Virus record (IMG/VR): IMGVR_UViG_3300009001_000010
Coordinates: 1-64,000 of that record
Reading direction: 5' to 3' (one strand)
Length of the DNA stretch: 64,000 nucleotides
Source: a virus
Shown: positions 51,523 through 60,150 of the stretch, in pieces
Layout: every line of letters begins with the position of its first letter
How positions within the stretch are numbered: position 1 is the stretch's first letter
Translations under genes and position numbers: made by a program
The notes under the pieces: generated by a model
What the model was told of the DNA's origin: nothing
What the model saw: the letters and a program-made list of their open reading frames with translations, nothing else
Database searches by the model: none

Positions 51523-53745
51523 TTACGTTTCATTCAAAGTGTTATAAGTAGCAAAGGGGACATAATTATTATTGTTTATTTGATCTTCTTGTAAATTATT
51601 TTGTTCTGGTTGGTCTGGAATATCTTGACTTTCTTCTGAATCTTCTTCAGTGAAAGAACTTAAAAAGTTATTGACGTCAGTATCAGTAACAATTTCTTTT
51701 TCAGATTCTAATTTCAAAGATAAAGGTTTTAACTCATTTGAAAAATAAATATAATTAGAACCCCAAGGATCTGCAGAGTTGGCTGATCTAACCCAAGTCA
51801 AAGCAGACAAAAGAATTAACTTTAAATCATTTTGTTGAAATGCATTATAAATTAAAGGAGAAGCTTCTCCAAGACAAGCATTCGACCATTCAAATAAAGT
51901 GTCAATATTAGATGTACCACCAGTATGTGGATGGATATAGTAATACGCATTACTTGAATTATAACCAAACAAAGAAGAATTATAAGCCAATTTAACTTTT
52001 AATCTATTTTGTGTAACCTGAATAAGATAAGGTCCGCCAAAAATTGATTGATTTTTATCTACGACTTTAATTTCTGCAGGGCAGTTTAACAAAAAAGTTA
52101 CTTGTTTAATTTTATAATAATTTTTAGAAACATTTGTATAAAAATCAATTTTATCTTGATCGGATAAATTATCAAAATTTTTAGTAGTTAAATCAAAATT
52201 ATAATTTTGAGAATAATATTCTATTGAATGAATAAAAATATTTTCTTTAGTCAAATTATTTAAAAAATCATTAGTTTCAAAATTTTGATTTTCATAAGAA
52301 AGAGCTAAAGCTGAATTATAATTTGATTTAACTTGATTATATAAAGGATAATTAGAAGATATATAATTGAAAGAATCAGATATAGTTTGAAAATTTTCTA
52401 CAAGAGATTTTTTTTCAATATCAATTCGATCAATTGCTTTTTTTATTTCTTTAGCAAGACTTAAAAGAGAAGCCTTGTTTCTTCGTAAAGAAGATAAATT
52501 TGTTGCTAAATCAATTGATTTAATATTTGATTGATTGTTTTCAATTAAAGTTTTAAATTTATTAAACTTTTGCTCAAGTTTAAAATCTATTTTAGGTTTA
52601 TTTAAAATAGAACTATTAATTTTTTTAGAAAAAGGCTCATATTCAGGATTAGTAATTAAAAGCAAAGTATCAATTAAATGAGAAGGAATTTCTTCCAAAT
52701 GGGTAGAAGAAAAAGCAGCAAGACTTTTGAGTTTTTCAGCTACAAGCTTATTATACTCTTCTATATTAGTAAGTTTTAAACCATCATAATCAAATAATAT
52801 ATTAATTAAATCTTTAAAACGAGCTTTTGGATTTTTTCTATTTTCTACTTCATTTATAAGAGCATTAGAAATAAAAGAAAAAATATAACAATCTTTTTCA
52901 TTTAAAGAAGAATCTAAATATTTCATCTTGAATAATACAGGAATTAAACAAGTTTTTCTTTTAAGGGCTTGATTCTTAGTATAACTAGTAAATTCAATTT
53001 CTTTATCTTTTGACCTAGCAGACCAAGAAGGAACTTTCAAAACCTGAAGTCGGGAAGAATTTATTGAATCTAAATAAGATGTTAAATCAAAATCAAAAGC
53101 AAAATTTAATAAATTTAAAATATCAAATTTTTTATTTTTACTATTAATAGTTCTAGTAAAACTATTGTTTAATTTATATGTTCTAAAAGATGTATTTGAA
53201 ATAATTTCTTCAGTAAAATAATCAGGATTAGCAATGTTTGCAGCATCATAAATATTTTTAGAAAAAACAGAAAAAACAGGTTTGTCATTATAAGATGAAA
53301 TTTGTTTTAAAGAATAATCAAAAATATTTATATCAAAAGTTTGTTCTTGATTATTTTGTTTAAATAAAAAACATTTAATTAAATCTTGTTGAGAATATGT
53401 TTCTGAATTTAAAAGAAATAAATTATTTAATTCATCAGAAATTTCAGAAAAAGCAGTCGAGTCAGACCAACTATTTTCAAAATAATTGATTCCAGAAAGA
53501 AAAGAAGAATATCTGTTAACAAGAGTAAAAAAAGGAATTTTTTTTTCTAGAAACGAAGAGTAAGTAGATTTTAAACTATAAGGAAAATTATATAAAAACC
53601 AATCTTTAGTCTTACGATTATAATAAATATCTTTATTTAAAATTTCAATAGAATTTAAATCTGAATTTAATTTAAAAAGATTGTTAATTTGAGAAAGCGT
53701 TTCAGGAGTGTAATCAGAAGTACAATAGTAATATTTTCTATTCAT
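51523..53745 (-). CDS. E2-like (ubiquitin-conjugating fold) large protein
   Basis: 740 residues. The first 380 are unknown and Ser/Asn/Phe-rich, with a helical or coiled segment about 400-490. The region about 555-665 has a beta run, then YYIHPHTGGTS (His605-Pro-His607) and WSNACLGEASPL with Cys624, i.e. the HPH...C-L-G arrangement of prokaryotic E2-like proteins, followed by helices. A disordered acidic C-terminus ends it. E2 assignment rests on this motif and its E1, Ubl and JAMM neighbours. Confidence 0.5.
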   Translation of the reverse strand: MNRKYYYCTSDYTPETLSQINNLFKLNSDLNSIEILNKDIYYNRKTKDWFLYNFPYSLKSTYSSFLEKKIPFFTLVNRYSSFLSGINYFENSWSDSTAFSEISDELNNLFLLNSETYSQQDLIKCFLFKQNNQEQTFDINIFDYSLKQISSYNDKPVFSVFSKNIYDAANIANPDYFTEEIISNTSFRTYKLNNSFTRTINSKNKKFDILNLLNFAFDFDLTSYLDSINSSRLQVLKVPSWSARSKDKEIEFTSYTKNQALKRKTCLIPVLFKMKYLDSSLNEKDCYIFSFISNALINEVENRKNPKARFKDLINILFDYDGLKLTNIEEYNKLVAEKLKSLAAFSSTHLEEIPSHLIDTLLLITNPEYEPFSKKINSSILNKPKIDFKLEQKFNKFKTLIENNQSNIKSIDLATNLSSLRRNKASLLSLAKEIKKAIDRIDIEKKSLVENFQTISDSFNYISSNYPLYNQVKSNYNSALALSYENQNFETNDFLNNLTKENIFIHSIEYYSQNYNFDLTTKNFDNLSDQDKIDFYTNVSKNYYKIKQVTFLLNCPAEIKVVDKNQSIFGGPYLIQVTQNRLKVKLAYNSSLFGYNSSNAYYYIHPHTGGTSNIDTLFEWSNACLGEASPLIYNAFQQNDLKLILLSALTWVRSANSADPWGSNYIYFSNELKPLSLKLESEKEIVTDTDVNNFLSSFTEEDSEESQDIPDQPEQNNLQEDQINNNNYVPFATYNTLNET

Positions 53746-53959
53746 TTAAATGTTTAATAACCTTATTTAAAGTACGGATAGAATTAATAAAAAAATCATC
53801 ATCAAAAGTTATTTGAAAATCATCTTCTACAATTAATGAATAATAATTACACTCTTCGCAAATTCCAAATGGAGAATTAAAATCAATTGTTTTATATTCT
53901 TCATCAGTAAGTTGTCTCGAAAAAGCACATTCATCAAAAGAAAGACAAATTATTTTCAT
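53738..53959 (-). CDS. hypothetical protein with CxxC (73 aa)
   Basis: 73 residues, acidic, with GICEECNYYSLIVEDD giving one CxxC pair plus Cys5 and Cys12 near the N-terminus, so a small metal site is possible. It overlaps both neighbours, tying it to the Ubl operon. Function unknown. Confidence 0.55.
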   Translation of the reverse strand: MKIICLSFDECAFSRQLTDEEYKTIDFNSPFGICEECNYYSLIVEDDFQITFDDDFFINSIRTLNKVIKHLNE

Positions 53960-54692
53960 CTAAATAACTTTCATGTTTTTGATTAGTAAGTTGATCAATT
54001 ATAGCTAACCACGAATTTAAGGAATCTTCCATCGTAACATCATTGTCGTAATAATCTTTACACAACTTTAAATTTTTAATTTCTTCATCATGAAGTAAAT
54101 TTTCATTAATATACTTTTTAACATAATCTAATATTTCAATAGATTTTAAAGATAAAGAAAATTCATACCTAGTTAAATACTTTTGAACTCTAGAAAGTAT
54201 TTGAGTAATTTTAGAAGCAATTTCTTGTTTGCTTTTTAAACCTTCAAGTTGAAAAGAACGAATATCTAATTCATCTTTAGACCAAGATTTAAAAGTATCT
54301 AATGAAGTATAGATATTATTATTGTGTATAGCTACTGAAGCATTAACGAAATCATGCTTATAAATTAATTCTTCAGGACTAATAAAATATTTTTTAATTA
54401 ATTGACAATTTAAATTTAAAAAAGTATCAGCATTATCAGTAGATATAGGAGTTTCTATTTTAGATAATAGTGTAAAAGCTTTTTTATAATTCTCTTCAGA
54501 TGCAAAATAAAAATCAATATCATGATATTCGCTAGAAGGAGAATAAACTAAATTAATCGCAAAAGAACCAGAAAGTATTGGTTCGCAATCAATTAAACCT
54601 GGAGCAATGGAATTTAACTTTTGTATGTATTTCGATATGACCTTATGATGATAAGGTATAATCATATTATTAAGTGTCGAAATTTGTAACAA
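53934..54692 (-). CDS. nucleotidyltransferase-fold protein
   Basis: 252 residues from a TTG start at 54692, with AAGGA 6 bases upstream; no ATG has a ribosome site. The N-terminal domain has the NTase signature LSGSFAINLVYS followed by YHDIDFYF (DxD metal pair). The C-terminal half is helical. Such folds include MNT/AbiEii-type transferases and tRNA-modifying enzymes; the substrate here is unknown. The gene overlaps the Lon-like gene by 23 bases. Confidence 0.6.
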   Translation of the reverse strand: MLQISTLNNMIIPYHHKVISKYIQKLNSIAPGLIDCEPILSGSFAINLVYSPSSEYHDIDFYFASEENYKKAFTLLSKIETPISTDNADTFLNLNCQLIKKYFISPEELIYKHDFVNASVAIHNNNIYTSLDTFKSWSKDELDIRSFQLEGLKSKQEIASKITQILSRVQKYLTRYEFSLSLKSIEILDYVKKYINENLLHDEEIKNLKLCKDYYDNDVTMEDSLNSWLAIIDQLTNQKHESYLDENNLSFF

Positions 54693-56292
54693 AGCCTATC
54701 CTTTTCTTAGAAATAGAAATATTTTTATTAAATTTTAAATGAGTTTTTAATTTTATTTCATTTTTATAAGAAGAAGTTAAAATTTCTTTAGCTTTATTTC
54801 TTAAAAGTTTTTCTAGATGTTTTTTCATATCTCTTAAATTATAAGTTTTAGCAAAAAAATCTATAAGTTCTTGCTCTAAAATTAAATCATAAGAGTTCAT
54901 ATTGTATTTAGACAAAGCAGATTTAAATAAAAATTTAGTTAAAATAACTGTTTTTTCTTCAGTAGTATAATCTACAAAATTAATTTGAAGCATACGATCT
55001 AAAAGAGGCGCAGGTATATTAGATTTAAAATTAGATGTACAAATAAATATGCATTTAGATAAATCTATAGGTATTTCTAAAAAACGATCAATAAATTTAT
55101 CATTTTGTTCAGTATCTAAAAGTTCTAAAAGTGCTGCAAAAGGATCACCTTTATCTTTTGAAATTTTATCTATTTCATCTAAAAGTATAACAGGGTTTAA
55201 ACTTTTAAGAGTAGACAAGCCTTGCACTATTCTACCTGGTTTAGAACCTACATAAGTACGTCTATGGCCACGTATTTCTGATTCATCTGAAATCCCACCT
55301 AAAGATATATGTAAAAAATCTCTATCTGTAGATTCGGCTATTTGTTTTGCAATAGATGTTTTACCAGTGCCCGGCGGACCATCAAAAAGAAAAACTGCCC
55401 CATCTAAAGATTTTGTGAGCTCGTAAAGATAAAAGTATTCTAAAATAGATTCTTTGACATCATCTAAACCATAATGTTTTTGGTTTAAATCTTTTTCTAT
55501 TTGAAGTGTTTCTTTGTTAGATTGACGTAAAGTAGACCAAGGCAAATTATCTAACAAATCAATATAATCTAATGTAGTTGAATATTCCGCAGAAGCGGTA
55601 TTTATTTTTTCAAGACGAGTTCTTTCTTTAACATATTTTTCTTGAACATATTCTGGCCAAGATAAAAATCCAGATTCTTCAGAATCAATTACATCATTTT
55701 CGATAGATGAATGATCGTAAAGTAATAAAGTATCAAGTATGGCTTGGTAAATTAAAGTTCTTTTTTTAACTTGGCTTTCGGCTAAAAAGAATTCTAAATC
55801 ATATGATAAAGCAGGAGTAAGATAAGCAAATATTTGATCATAAAGTGACGTATCTTCTATTTCCATCAAAGGAACATTAGCGCGAAGATAATTAAAAGCG
55901 TCATGAACATTTAAAAAAGTTAATATTAAATTAAGTTCTTTAGTTTTTTTGATTTTTTTAAAATCAATAACATCAAATGTAACTAAATCATTAGAACATT
56001 CTTTTACATTAGTTACTTTATTTAAAGAATGAAAAACAATATTTATTTCTTTTTTGCTTTCTACCAATTCTATCAAACTGCAAAGTACAGAAAAATTTAA
56101 ATATTTTTCCTTTGAAGTTATCCTTAAAATAAAAACATCTTTATAAGTATTGGATTTATATTGATACTCGTCTGCTGTCAAAAAAATAAATTGCTTAGGC
56201 AATTTTCTTTTATCAAGATTAATTACATAATCATTTGCAGGATGAGGAATAATATATTCTTCAGATATTTCAAAATAAGGTAAGCTGGACAT
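54670..56292 (-). CDS. Lon-type AAA+ ATPase lacking protease domain
   Basis: 540 residues. The C-terminal half is a Lon AAA+ module: DYIDLLDNLPW, then Walker A GPPGTGKT near residue 305, HISLGGISDESEIRGHRRTY, Walker B VILLDEIDKI and SALLELLDTEQN-like ALLELLD, SNFKSNIPAPLLDRM. It ends soon after the AAA+ lid (LRDMKKHLEKLLRNKAKEI); the Ser-Lys protease domain is missing. The N-terminal 250 residues are a diverged Lon N-domain. Probably an unfoldase. It starts the operon that contains the Ubl set. Confidence 0.85.
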   Translation of the reverse strand: MSSLPYFEISEEYIIPHPANDYVINLDKRKLPKQFIFLTADEYQYKSNTYKDVFILRITSKEKYLNFSVLCSLIELVESKKEINIVFHSLNKVTNVKECSNDLVTFDVIDFKKIKKTKELNLILTFLNVHDAFNYLRANVPLMEIEDTSLYDQIFAYLTPALSYDLEFFLAESQVKKRTLIYQAILDTLLLYDHSSIENDVIDSEESGFLSWPEYVQEKYVKERTRLEKINTASAEYSTTLDYIDLLDNLPWSTLRQSNKETLQIEKDLNQKHYGLDDVKESILEYFYLYELTKSLDGAVFLFDGPPGTGKTSIAKQIAESTDRDFLHISLGGISDESEIRGHRRTYVGSKPGRIVQGLSTLKSLNPVILLDEIDKISKDKGDPFAALLELLDTEQNDKFIDRFLEIPIDLSKCIFICTSNFKSNIPAPLLDRMLQINFVDYTTEEKTVILTKFLFKSALSKYNMNSYDLILEQELIDFFAKTYNLRDMKKHLEKLLRNKAKEILTSSYKNEIKLKTHLKFNKNISISKKRIGFVTNFDT

Positions 56293-56298
56293 AATAAT

Positions 56299-56340
56299 CC
56301 CTTAACACGATTATAAAAAAACTATAATCAATGCTAAGGG
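56299..56340 (-). promoter_or_regulatory. hairpin that hides the Lon-like ribosome site
   Basis: Outer stem CCCTTA/TAAGGG (56299-56304 with 56335-56340) and inner stem GATTATA/TATAATC around a 7-base loop, with a small internal loop. The minus-strand ribosome site AAGGG of the gene at 54670-56292 is the 3' arm of the outer stem, 6 bases before its ATG. It would limit translation until melted or processed. Confidence 0.6.
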
Positions 56341-56350
56341 AAAATCAAAA

Positions 56351-56656
56351 TTAGTTTCTAGAAAATCGAGTATATCCAGAAACAACAGCAGGTGAAGACT
56401 GTTGAAAAGAAGTCATGGGAGTATATGAATTAGATTGCTGAGGAGTTTGTGAATTTTGTAAAAGCAAAGAAGTCATAGAAGTATATGAAGGTGAAGGAAG
56501 AATTTCATCAAAATCTGTTACTTCAAAAGAAAGAAACTCTTCGTTATTTTCAAAACGATGATAAAGAATATCAATAGCTTCGTTTAAAGAAGAAGCCTCA
56601 ATATTTTGAGCTGTGTGACGGGAAGTTACTCTTAAAGTTAAATTGTATGTAGGCAT
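56351..56656 (-). CDS. hypothetical protein with Ser/Gln-rich tail (101 aa)
   Basis: 101 residues: an alpha/beta N-terminal half (NLTLRVTSRHTAQNIEASSL) and a Pro/Ser/Gln tail with two near-repeats (SYTSMTSLLLQ and SYTPMTSFQQ). AAGGA site. Not recognised. Confidence 0.6.
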   Translation of the reverse strand: MPTYNLTLRVTSRHTAQNIEASSLNEAIDILYHRFENNEEFLSFEVTDFDEILPSPSYTSMTSLLLQNSQTPQQSNSYTPMTSFQQSSPAVVSGYTRFSRN

Positions 56657-56665
56657 ACATAATCC

Positions 56666-56920
56666 TTAATTAAGTTTATTTATTAAAGAAGAAAAAATCT
56701 TTTCATTTTCTTCTTCAAGAAGAGAAATTTTTTGCTTTAATTTTTTGTTTTCTTCAAGCATAATAAAGTATTTTAATTGTTCTGGAGTCATGTAAGGTTT
56801 TTTATAAATATATTTATATGTAAAGAGTTTAGACAAATACATTAAATAATGTATTAAAAAACCAGCTCCAGTAAACATTAATACACCAATTATAACTTTT
56901 GGAATATAAAAGTGATACAT
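56666..56920 (-). CDS. membrane-anchored coiled-coil protein (84 aa)
   Basis: 84 residues: a hydrophobic N-terminus (VIIGVLMFTGAGFLIHYLM) then a basic stretch and a C-terminal coiled coil (LEENKKLKQKISLLEEENE). It lies next to a hydrophobic mini-ORF and the divergent endolysin gene, so a lysis role is possible. Not recognised as a family. Confidence 0.6.
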   Translation of the reverse strand: MYHFYIPKVIIGVLMFTGAGFLIHYLMYLSKLFTYKYIYKKPYMTPEQLKYFIMLEENKKLKQKISLLEEENEKIFSSLINKLN

Positions 56921-56921
56921 T

Positions 56922-57014
56922 TTAAATCCAAATAAGTCTTAGACTTTTAAATGTTGATACTAATATATTTATTGTTTCAATAATTTTTGGTATGTTAAAT
57001 AATAAAGATAACAT
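56922..57014 (-). CDS. 30-aa hydrophobic mini-protein
   Basis: A 30-codon ORF (MLSLLFNIPKIIETINILVS onward) with a strong AAAAGG ribosome site 6 bases before its ATG and its stop 1 base before the next start. It fills the gap between the divergent endolysin and membrane-protein genes. The peptide is hydrophobic and amphipathic. Too short for family recognition. Confidence 0.5.
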   Translation of the reverse strand: MLSLLFNIPKIIETINILVSTFKSLRLIWI

Positions 57015-57039
57015 TTTTTTCCTTTTTTGAGAGATTTTA

Positions 57040-57945
57040 ATGAAAAAATTAATTACTTATAATTTAAATTCATCTAAAAAACACGGTTGGACTCCAGAGT
57101 GGTTTGGAGCAGATTCTTTTGACGAGTCTTTAATTAAAAAAATTAAAGAATTTCAAAAAGAATATCAACTAGAAAGTGATGGCCTTGTAGGACCTTCAAC
57201 TTTAAGAAGACTTGAAACAAAACTTCTTGAAGAAGAAAGTTATAGTATCAAAAACAAACGTTTTAAAAATGAAGATAAATATATTGTATATAATAATAAA
57301 AAGTTTCCCATTGCGTGGAATAAAGTAATACTTTGGGATGAATCCAGAGGATTAAAAGCTAAAGAGGGATGCTATTATGATTGGTCAGGAAGACCTGATA
57401 GAAAACCTATTCAATTTGTAAACCATTGGGACGCAACATTATCTAGCGAAGCTTGCGCTAAGATTATTAATAAGAGAGGCTTATCTATGCATTTCTTAAT
57501 TGATAATGATGGAACTATATATCAGATGCTAGACATCCAACATGTGGCTTGGCAAGCTGGATCTAAATTGTGGAATACTAATGGTATTGGAGTAGAAATT
57601 AGTAATGCTTTTTACACTAAATATCAGAACTGGTATGTAAAAAATGGTTTTGGTGAAAGACCAATTGTTACTTCTGAAGTAAATAGTAAAAAAGTAGGAC
57701 CGCACTTAGATTTCTATCCAGTACAACTGCAAGCGCTAGCTGCTTTATGGGCAGCCATTGCAGATTCAACAGGAATGAATTTAGAAGTATGTAATACTAA
57801 AGGGGTAGATGAAGATTGCAGAACAATGAAATTTAATGGTTTTGTAAACCATTATAATTTAACTGCTAATAAAATTGATTGCGCATCTTTAAATATGGAA
57901 AAAATATTAAAGATGGCAAAAGATTTCAGTCAGCAGAATTGTTAG
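57040..57945 (+). CDS. endolysin: PG-binding domain plus amidase_2
   Basis: 301 residues. Residues about 25-62 form a peptidoglycan-binding repeat (IKEFQKEYQLESDGLVGPSTLRRL, in two pieces). From about residue 120 comes a zinc amidase: His129 (FVNHWD), a GIGVEISNAF core, and the late ligands His271 and Cys281 (VNHYNLTANKIDC). It cleaves the MurNAc-Ala bond. No signal peptide, so it depends on a holin. It is the only plus-strand gene in this half and ends tail to tail with ssb. Confidence 0.88.
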   Translation: MKKLITYNLNSSKKHGWTPEWFGADSFDESLIKKIKEFQKEYQLESDGLVGPSTLRRLETKLLEEESYSIKNKRFKNEDKYIVYNNKKFPIAWNKVILWDESRGLKAKEGCYYDWSGRPDRKPIQFVNHWDATLSSEACAKIINKRGLSMHFLIDNDGTIYQMLDIQHVAWQAGSKLWNTNGIGVEISNAFYTKYQNWYVKNGFGERPIVTSEVNSKKVGPHLDFYPVQLQALAALWAAIADSTGMNLEVCNTKGVDEDCRTMKFNGFVNHYNLTANKIDCASLNMEKILKMAKDFSQQNC

Positions 57946-58288
57946 GCCTTCTAATTAAAGAAATATCATCTACAACAACTTCAAAAGCATTAAAATAAAT
58001 TCCTTCTTTTTGAATACTTCGAGTACGTAAATGGCCGACAAGTCGAACTTTGTCACCTTTTTTAAAATTACTGCAAATCATTTCAGCTTTATTAGCCCAA
58101 GCTACAACTGGAATTTTAGAAGTTCTTTTTTTGTAAGTAGATTCTTCTGAGTCTACTTTGCTTTTATAATTACTATCTACATATAAATTAAAATTAGTAA
58201 CAGCTTTTTGATTATCAAAAGTATGTCGAAGCTCAGGGTCACAACTAATGTTACCTTCACCAATCCATTGATTCATATTACGTGACAT
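57926..58288 (-). CDS. ssb: single-stranded DNA-binding protein (OB fold)
   Basis: Start taken at 58288 (MSRNMNQWIGEG) with AAGGAA upstream. 120 residues in SSB order: GNISCDPELRHT, NFNLYVDSNYKS, IPVVAWANKAEMICSNFKKG, DKVRLVGHLRTR and FEVVVDDISLI. Shorter than bacterial SSB and without the acidic PF tail that recruits repair proteins. It probably covers ssDNA at the phage fork. The end overlaps the convergent endolysin. Confidence 0.85.
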   Translation of the reverse strand: MSRNMNQWIGEGNISCDPELRHTFDNQKAVTNFNLYVDSNYKSKVDSEESTYKKRTSKIPVVAWANKAEMICSNFKKGDKVRLVGHLRTRSIQKEGIYFNAFEVVVDDISLIRRPNNSAD

Positions 58289-58298
58289 AAAAAGTTCC

Positions 58299-59120
58299 TT
58301 ACAAAGATTGTAATGTTTTAATAAAGTTTTGTTTTTCTTGAATATCAAGAGATTTAAAATAACTTAAAGCTAAAGATGATTTCTTTTCATCTTTTGCTAA
58401 ATTATATAATGAGAAAGTTAAAGGCCAAACTTCAGCAGCTAATTCTTTACAAGCAATAGCTAAGTCTTGTATTTCTTCTTGAGCGCCTTCATGTATTCTT
58501 AAATCGCAAAATTTAAAAAAATTATTTAGGTTAACAGTAGCCCAATAGTGAGTATATAAATTTTGAGGAAGAACCATGCGAGCTTGCTCTCTAGCTACTC
58601 CAGCATCAATCATCTGATTATACAATTGTAAAGAATTACTAACATGATCTTGTAAAGCTTTGTCTGCTTTACAATCATAATTCATAGTAGTTCCTTCGAT
58701 AATATGCAAAACAGGATTGTGCTCAGATCCACTGATACTAGCTTGTCTATTAGACTTAGATTGCTGGCGAAAATTAACAGGCATATAAAAATCTAAATCT
58801 TTATCAGTATATCGCCTGCTTATTTCATTATAAGACCAAGTTCTATGCCTCATATGTTGTCTAGCAACAAATAAAGGCGTCTTGATGGCAAAAGTTAAAG
58901 TGTTATGCTCAAGTATAGAAGTATGACCTTCTCTAACGCAGTATTTATAAAGTTTTTTATCTCTTTCAGTAAGAGAGTCGACCTCGACACCAAAAGACGC
59001 TCTAGCAGCATTTACGGGTGTAATAACATCATCACCCATATAATTAACTAGCTCAACGTAACCAGTATTAGTAGGTGAGTTTTTTTGATATAAAATTTTT
59101 GTTAATTTATATTCATTCAA
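58299..59120 (-). CDS. thyX: FAD-dependent thymidylate synthase
   Basis: 273 residues with the ThyX motif RHRTWSYNEISRRY and an N-terminal LVNYMGDDVITP. It makes dTMP from dUMP using flavin and methylene-THF. Works with NrdAB for phage DNA precursors. ATGA overlap with the upstream gene. Normal length. Confidence 0.93.
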   Translation of the reverse strand: MNEYKLTKILYQKNSPTNTGYVELVNYMGDDVITPVNAARASFGVEVDSLTERDKKLYKYCVREGHTSILEHNTLTFAIKTPLFVARQHMRHRTWSYNEISRRYTDKDLDFYMPVNFRQQSKSNRQASISGSEHNPVLHIIEGTTMNYDCKADKALQDHVSNSLQLYNQMIDAGVAREQARMVLPQNLYTHYWATVNLNNFFKFCDLRIHEGAQEEIQDLAIACKELAAEVWPLTFSLYNLAKDEKKSSLALSYFKSLDIQEKQNFIKTLQSL

Positions 59121-59446
59121 AACTGTATACCATCTTCATTAAGAGAAGTTTGTTGAGAATTGTTACGAAGATTTTCTAATTCAGAATATTGGCAAAAAGC
59201 AATAATGATTAAATCATAATAATATTTTTGCAATTTTTTTAAAAATTCTTCTTTTTGATTGGATTTTAAAGTATTTGCAAATTCGCTAGAATAATAATAA
59301 AATTCAGAATCAGAAATGTGAGTTAAAATATTTTGAATTGCTTTTAATAAATCCTGAGGATTATAATGAGGTTCGGAATAATATTTAATAAGATAATTTG
59401 ATTTCAAATTATCTTTCAAAAATTCATTTTGATTAGATGTAAACAT
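59117..59446 (-). CDS. hypothetical protein (109 aa)
   Basis: 109 residues, Tyr- and Asn-rich, helical, coupled to thyX by an ATGA overlap. No recognised motif. Function unknown. Confidence 0.6.
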   Translation of the reverse strand: MFTSNQNEFLKDNLKSNYLIKYYSEPHYNPQDLLKAIQNILTHISDSEFYYYSSEFANTLKSNQKEEFLKKLQKYYYDLIIIAFCQYSELENLRNNSQQTSLNEDGIQF

Positions 59447-59451
59447 AGTAA

Positions 59452-60150
59452 TTAAACCTCTGAAAGGTCTTGCGGCTCTGGGCTTGGTTGATTAGTCTCT
59501 TCTGTAGAATCTGAAGTTAATTTAATATTTTTAATTAAATCAGAATTTAAATGATTGGGAGTATTAACAACTTCATTTGCATCTACGTTATAACTTGGAG
59601 GATTCGGGCCAGAAGACAAAAATAAAACTGTTTCTCCGAGAGGAGATTCTTTAATTAAAGTACACCCTCTAACGGCTTTATTTGGACCAGTTCTATTTGG
59701 CCAATTAAAACTATTAACCATATTGATAAACTCTGAAATAAAAGTATTATTTGCTAAATGTTTATCAAAGTCTTCAAAAACTGCTGTTTCTAAACTAACA
59801 GTATTTTCTTTTTTATTAAACTCAATTTTAACTTCTGGAGTTGCCAGAGTTAAAGTCCTATTATTAAAGCTTTGAAAATGATTTTTCTTGGGCTTGTAAA
59901 TTTTAGTATTAGTTTTTGTCATTGATGTTTCAATTAAAAACTTTCTAAAAGCTGTAACTTCGTTTTCAGAAAAATAAACATTTAATGCTGTAAGGAAAGC
60001 ATTGTAATTTAAATTTTTATTTTCTAAATAAAAATTAGTAGCCTCAGTATAAGCAACATCAATTTCTTGATTAAAATAATTTAAAATAGTGCTGTATACA
60101 TATTTCCAGTCCCCCATAGGAACTGTTAAAGATCCATAAATCTTACTCAT
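59452..60150 (-). CDS. hypothetical protein with acidic tail (232 aa)
   Basis: Start at 60150 (MSKIYGSLTV) with AGGAAA upstream. 232 residues with an unstructured Pro/Glu/Ser C-terminus (TEETNQPSPEPQDLSEV). An acidic tail of this type is common in ssDNA-binding or replication accessory proteins, but no fold was recognised. Confidence 0.6.
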   Translation of the reverse strand: MSKIYGSLTVPMGDWKYVYSTILNYFNQEIDVAYTEATNFYLENKNLNYNAFLTALNVYFSENEVTAFRKFLIETSMTKTNTKIYKPKKNHFQSFNNRTLTLATPEVKIEFNKKENTVSLETAVFEDFDKHLANNTFISEFINMVNSFNWPNRTGPNKAVRGCTLIKESPLGETVLFLSSGPNPPSYNVDANEVVNTPNHLNSDLIKNIKLTSDSTEETNQPSPEPQDLSEV

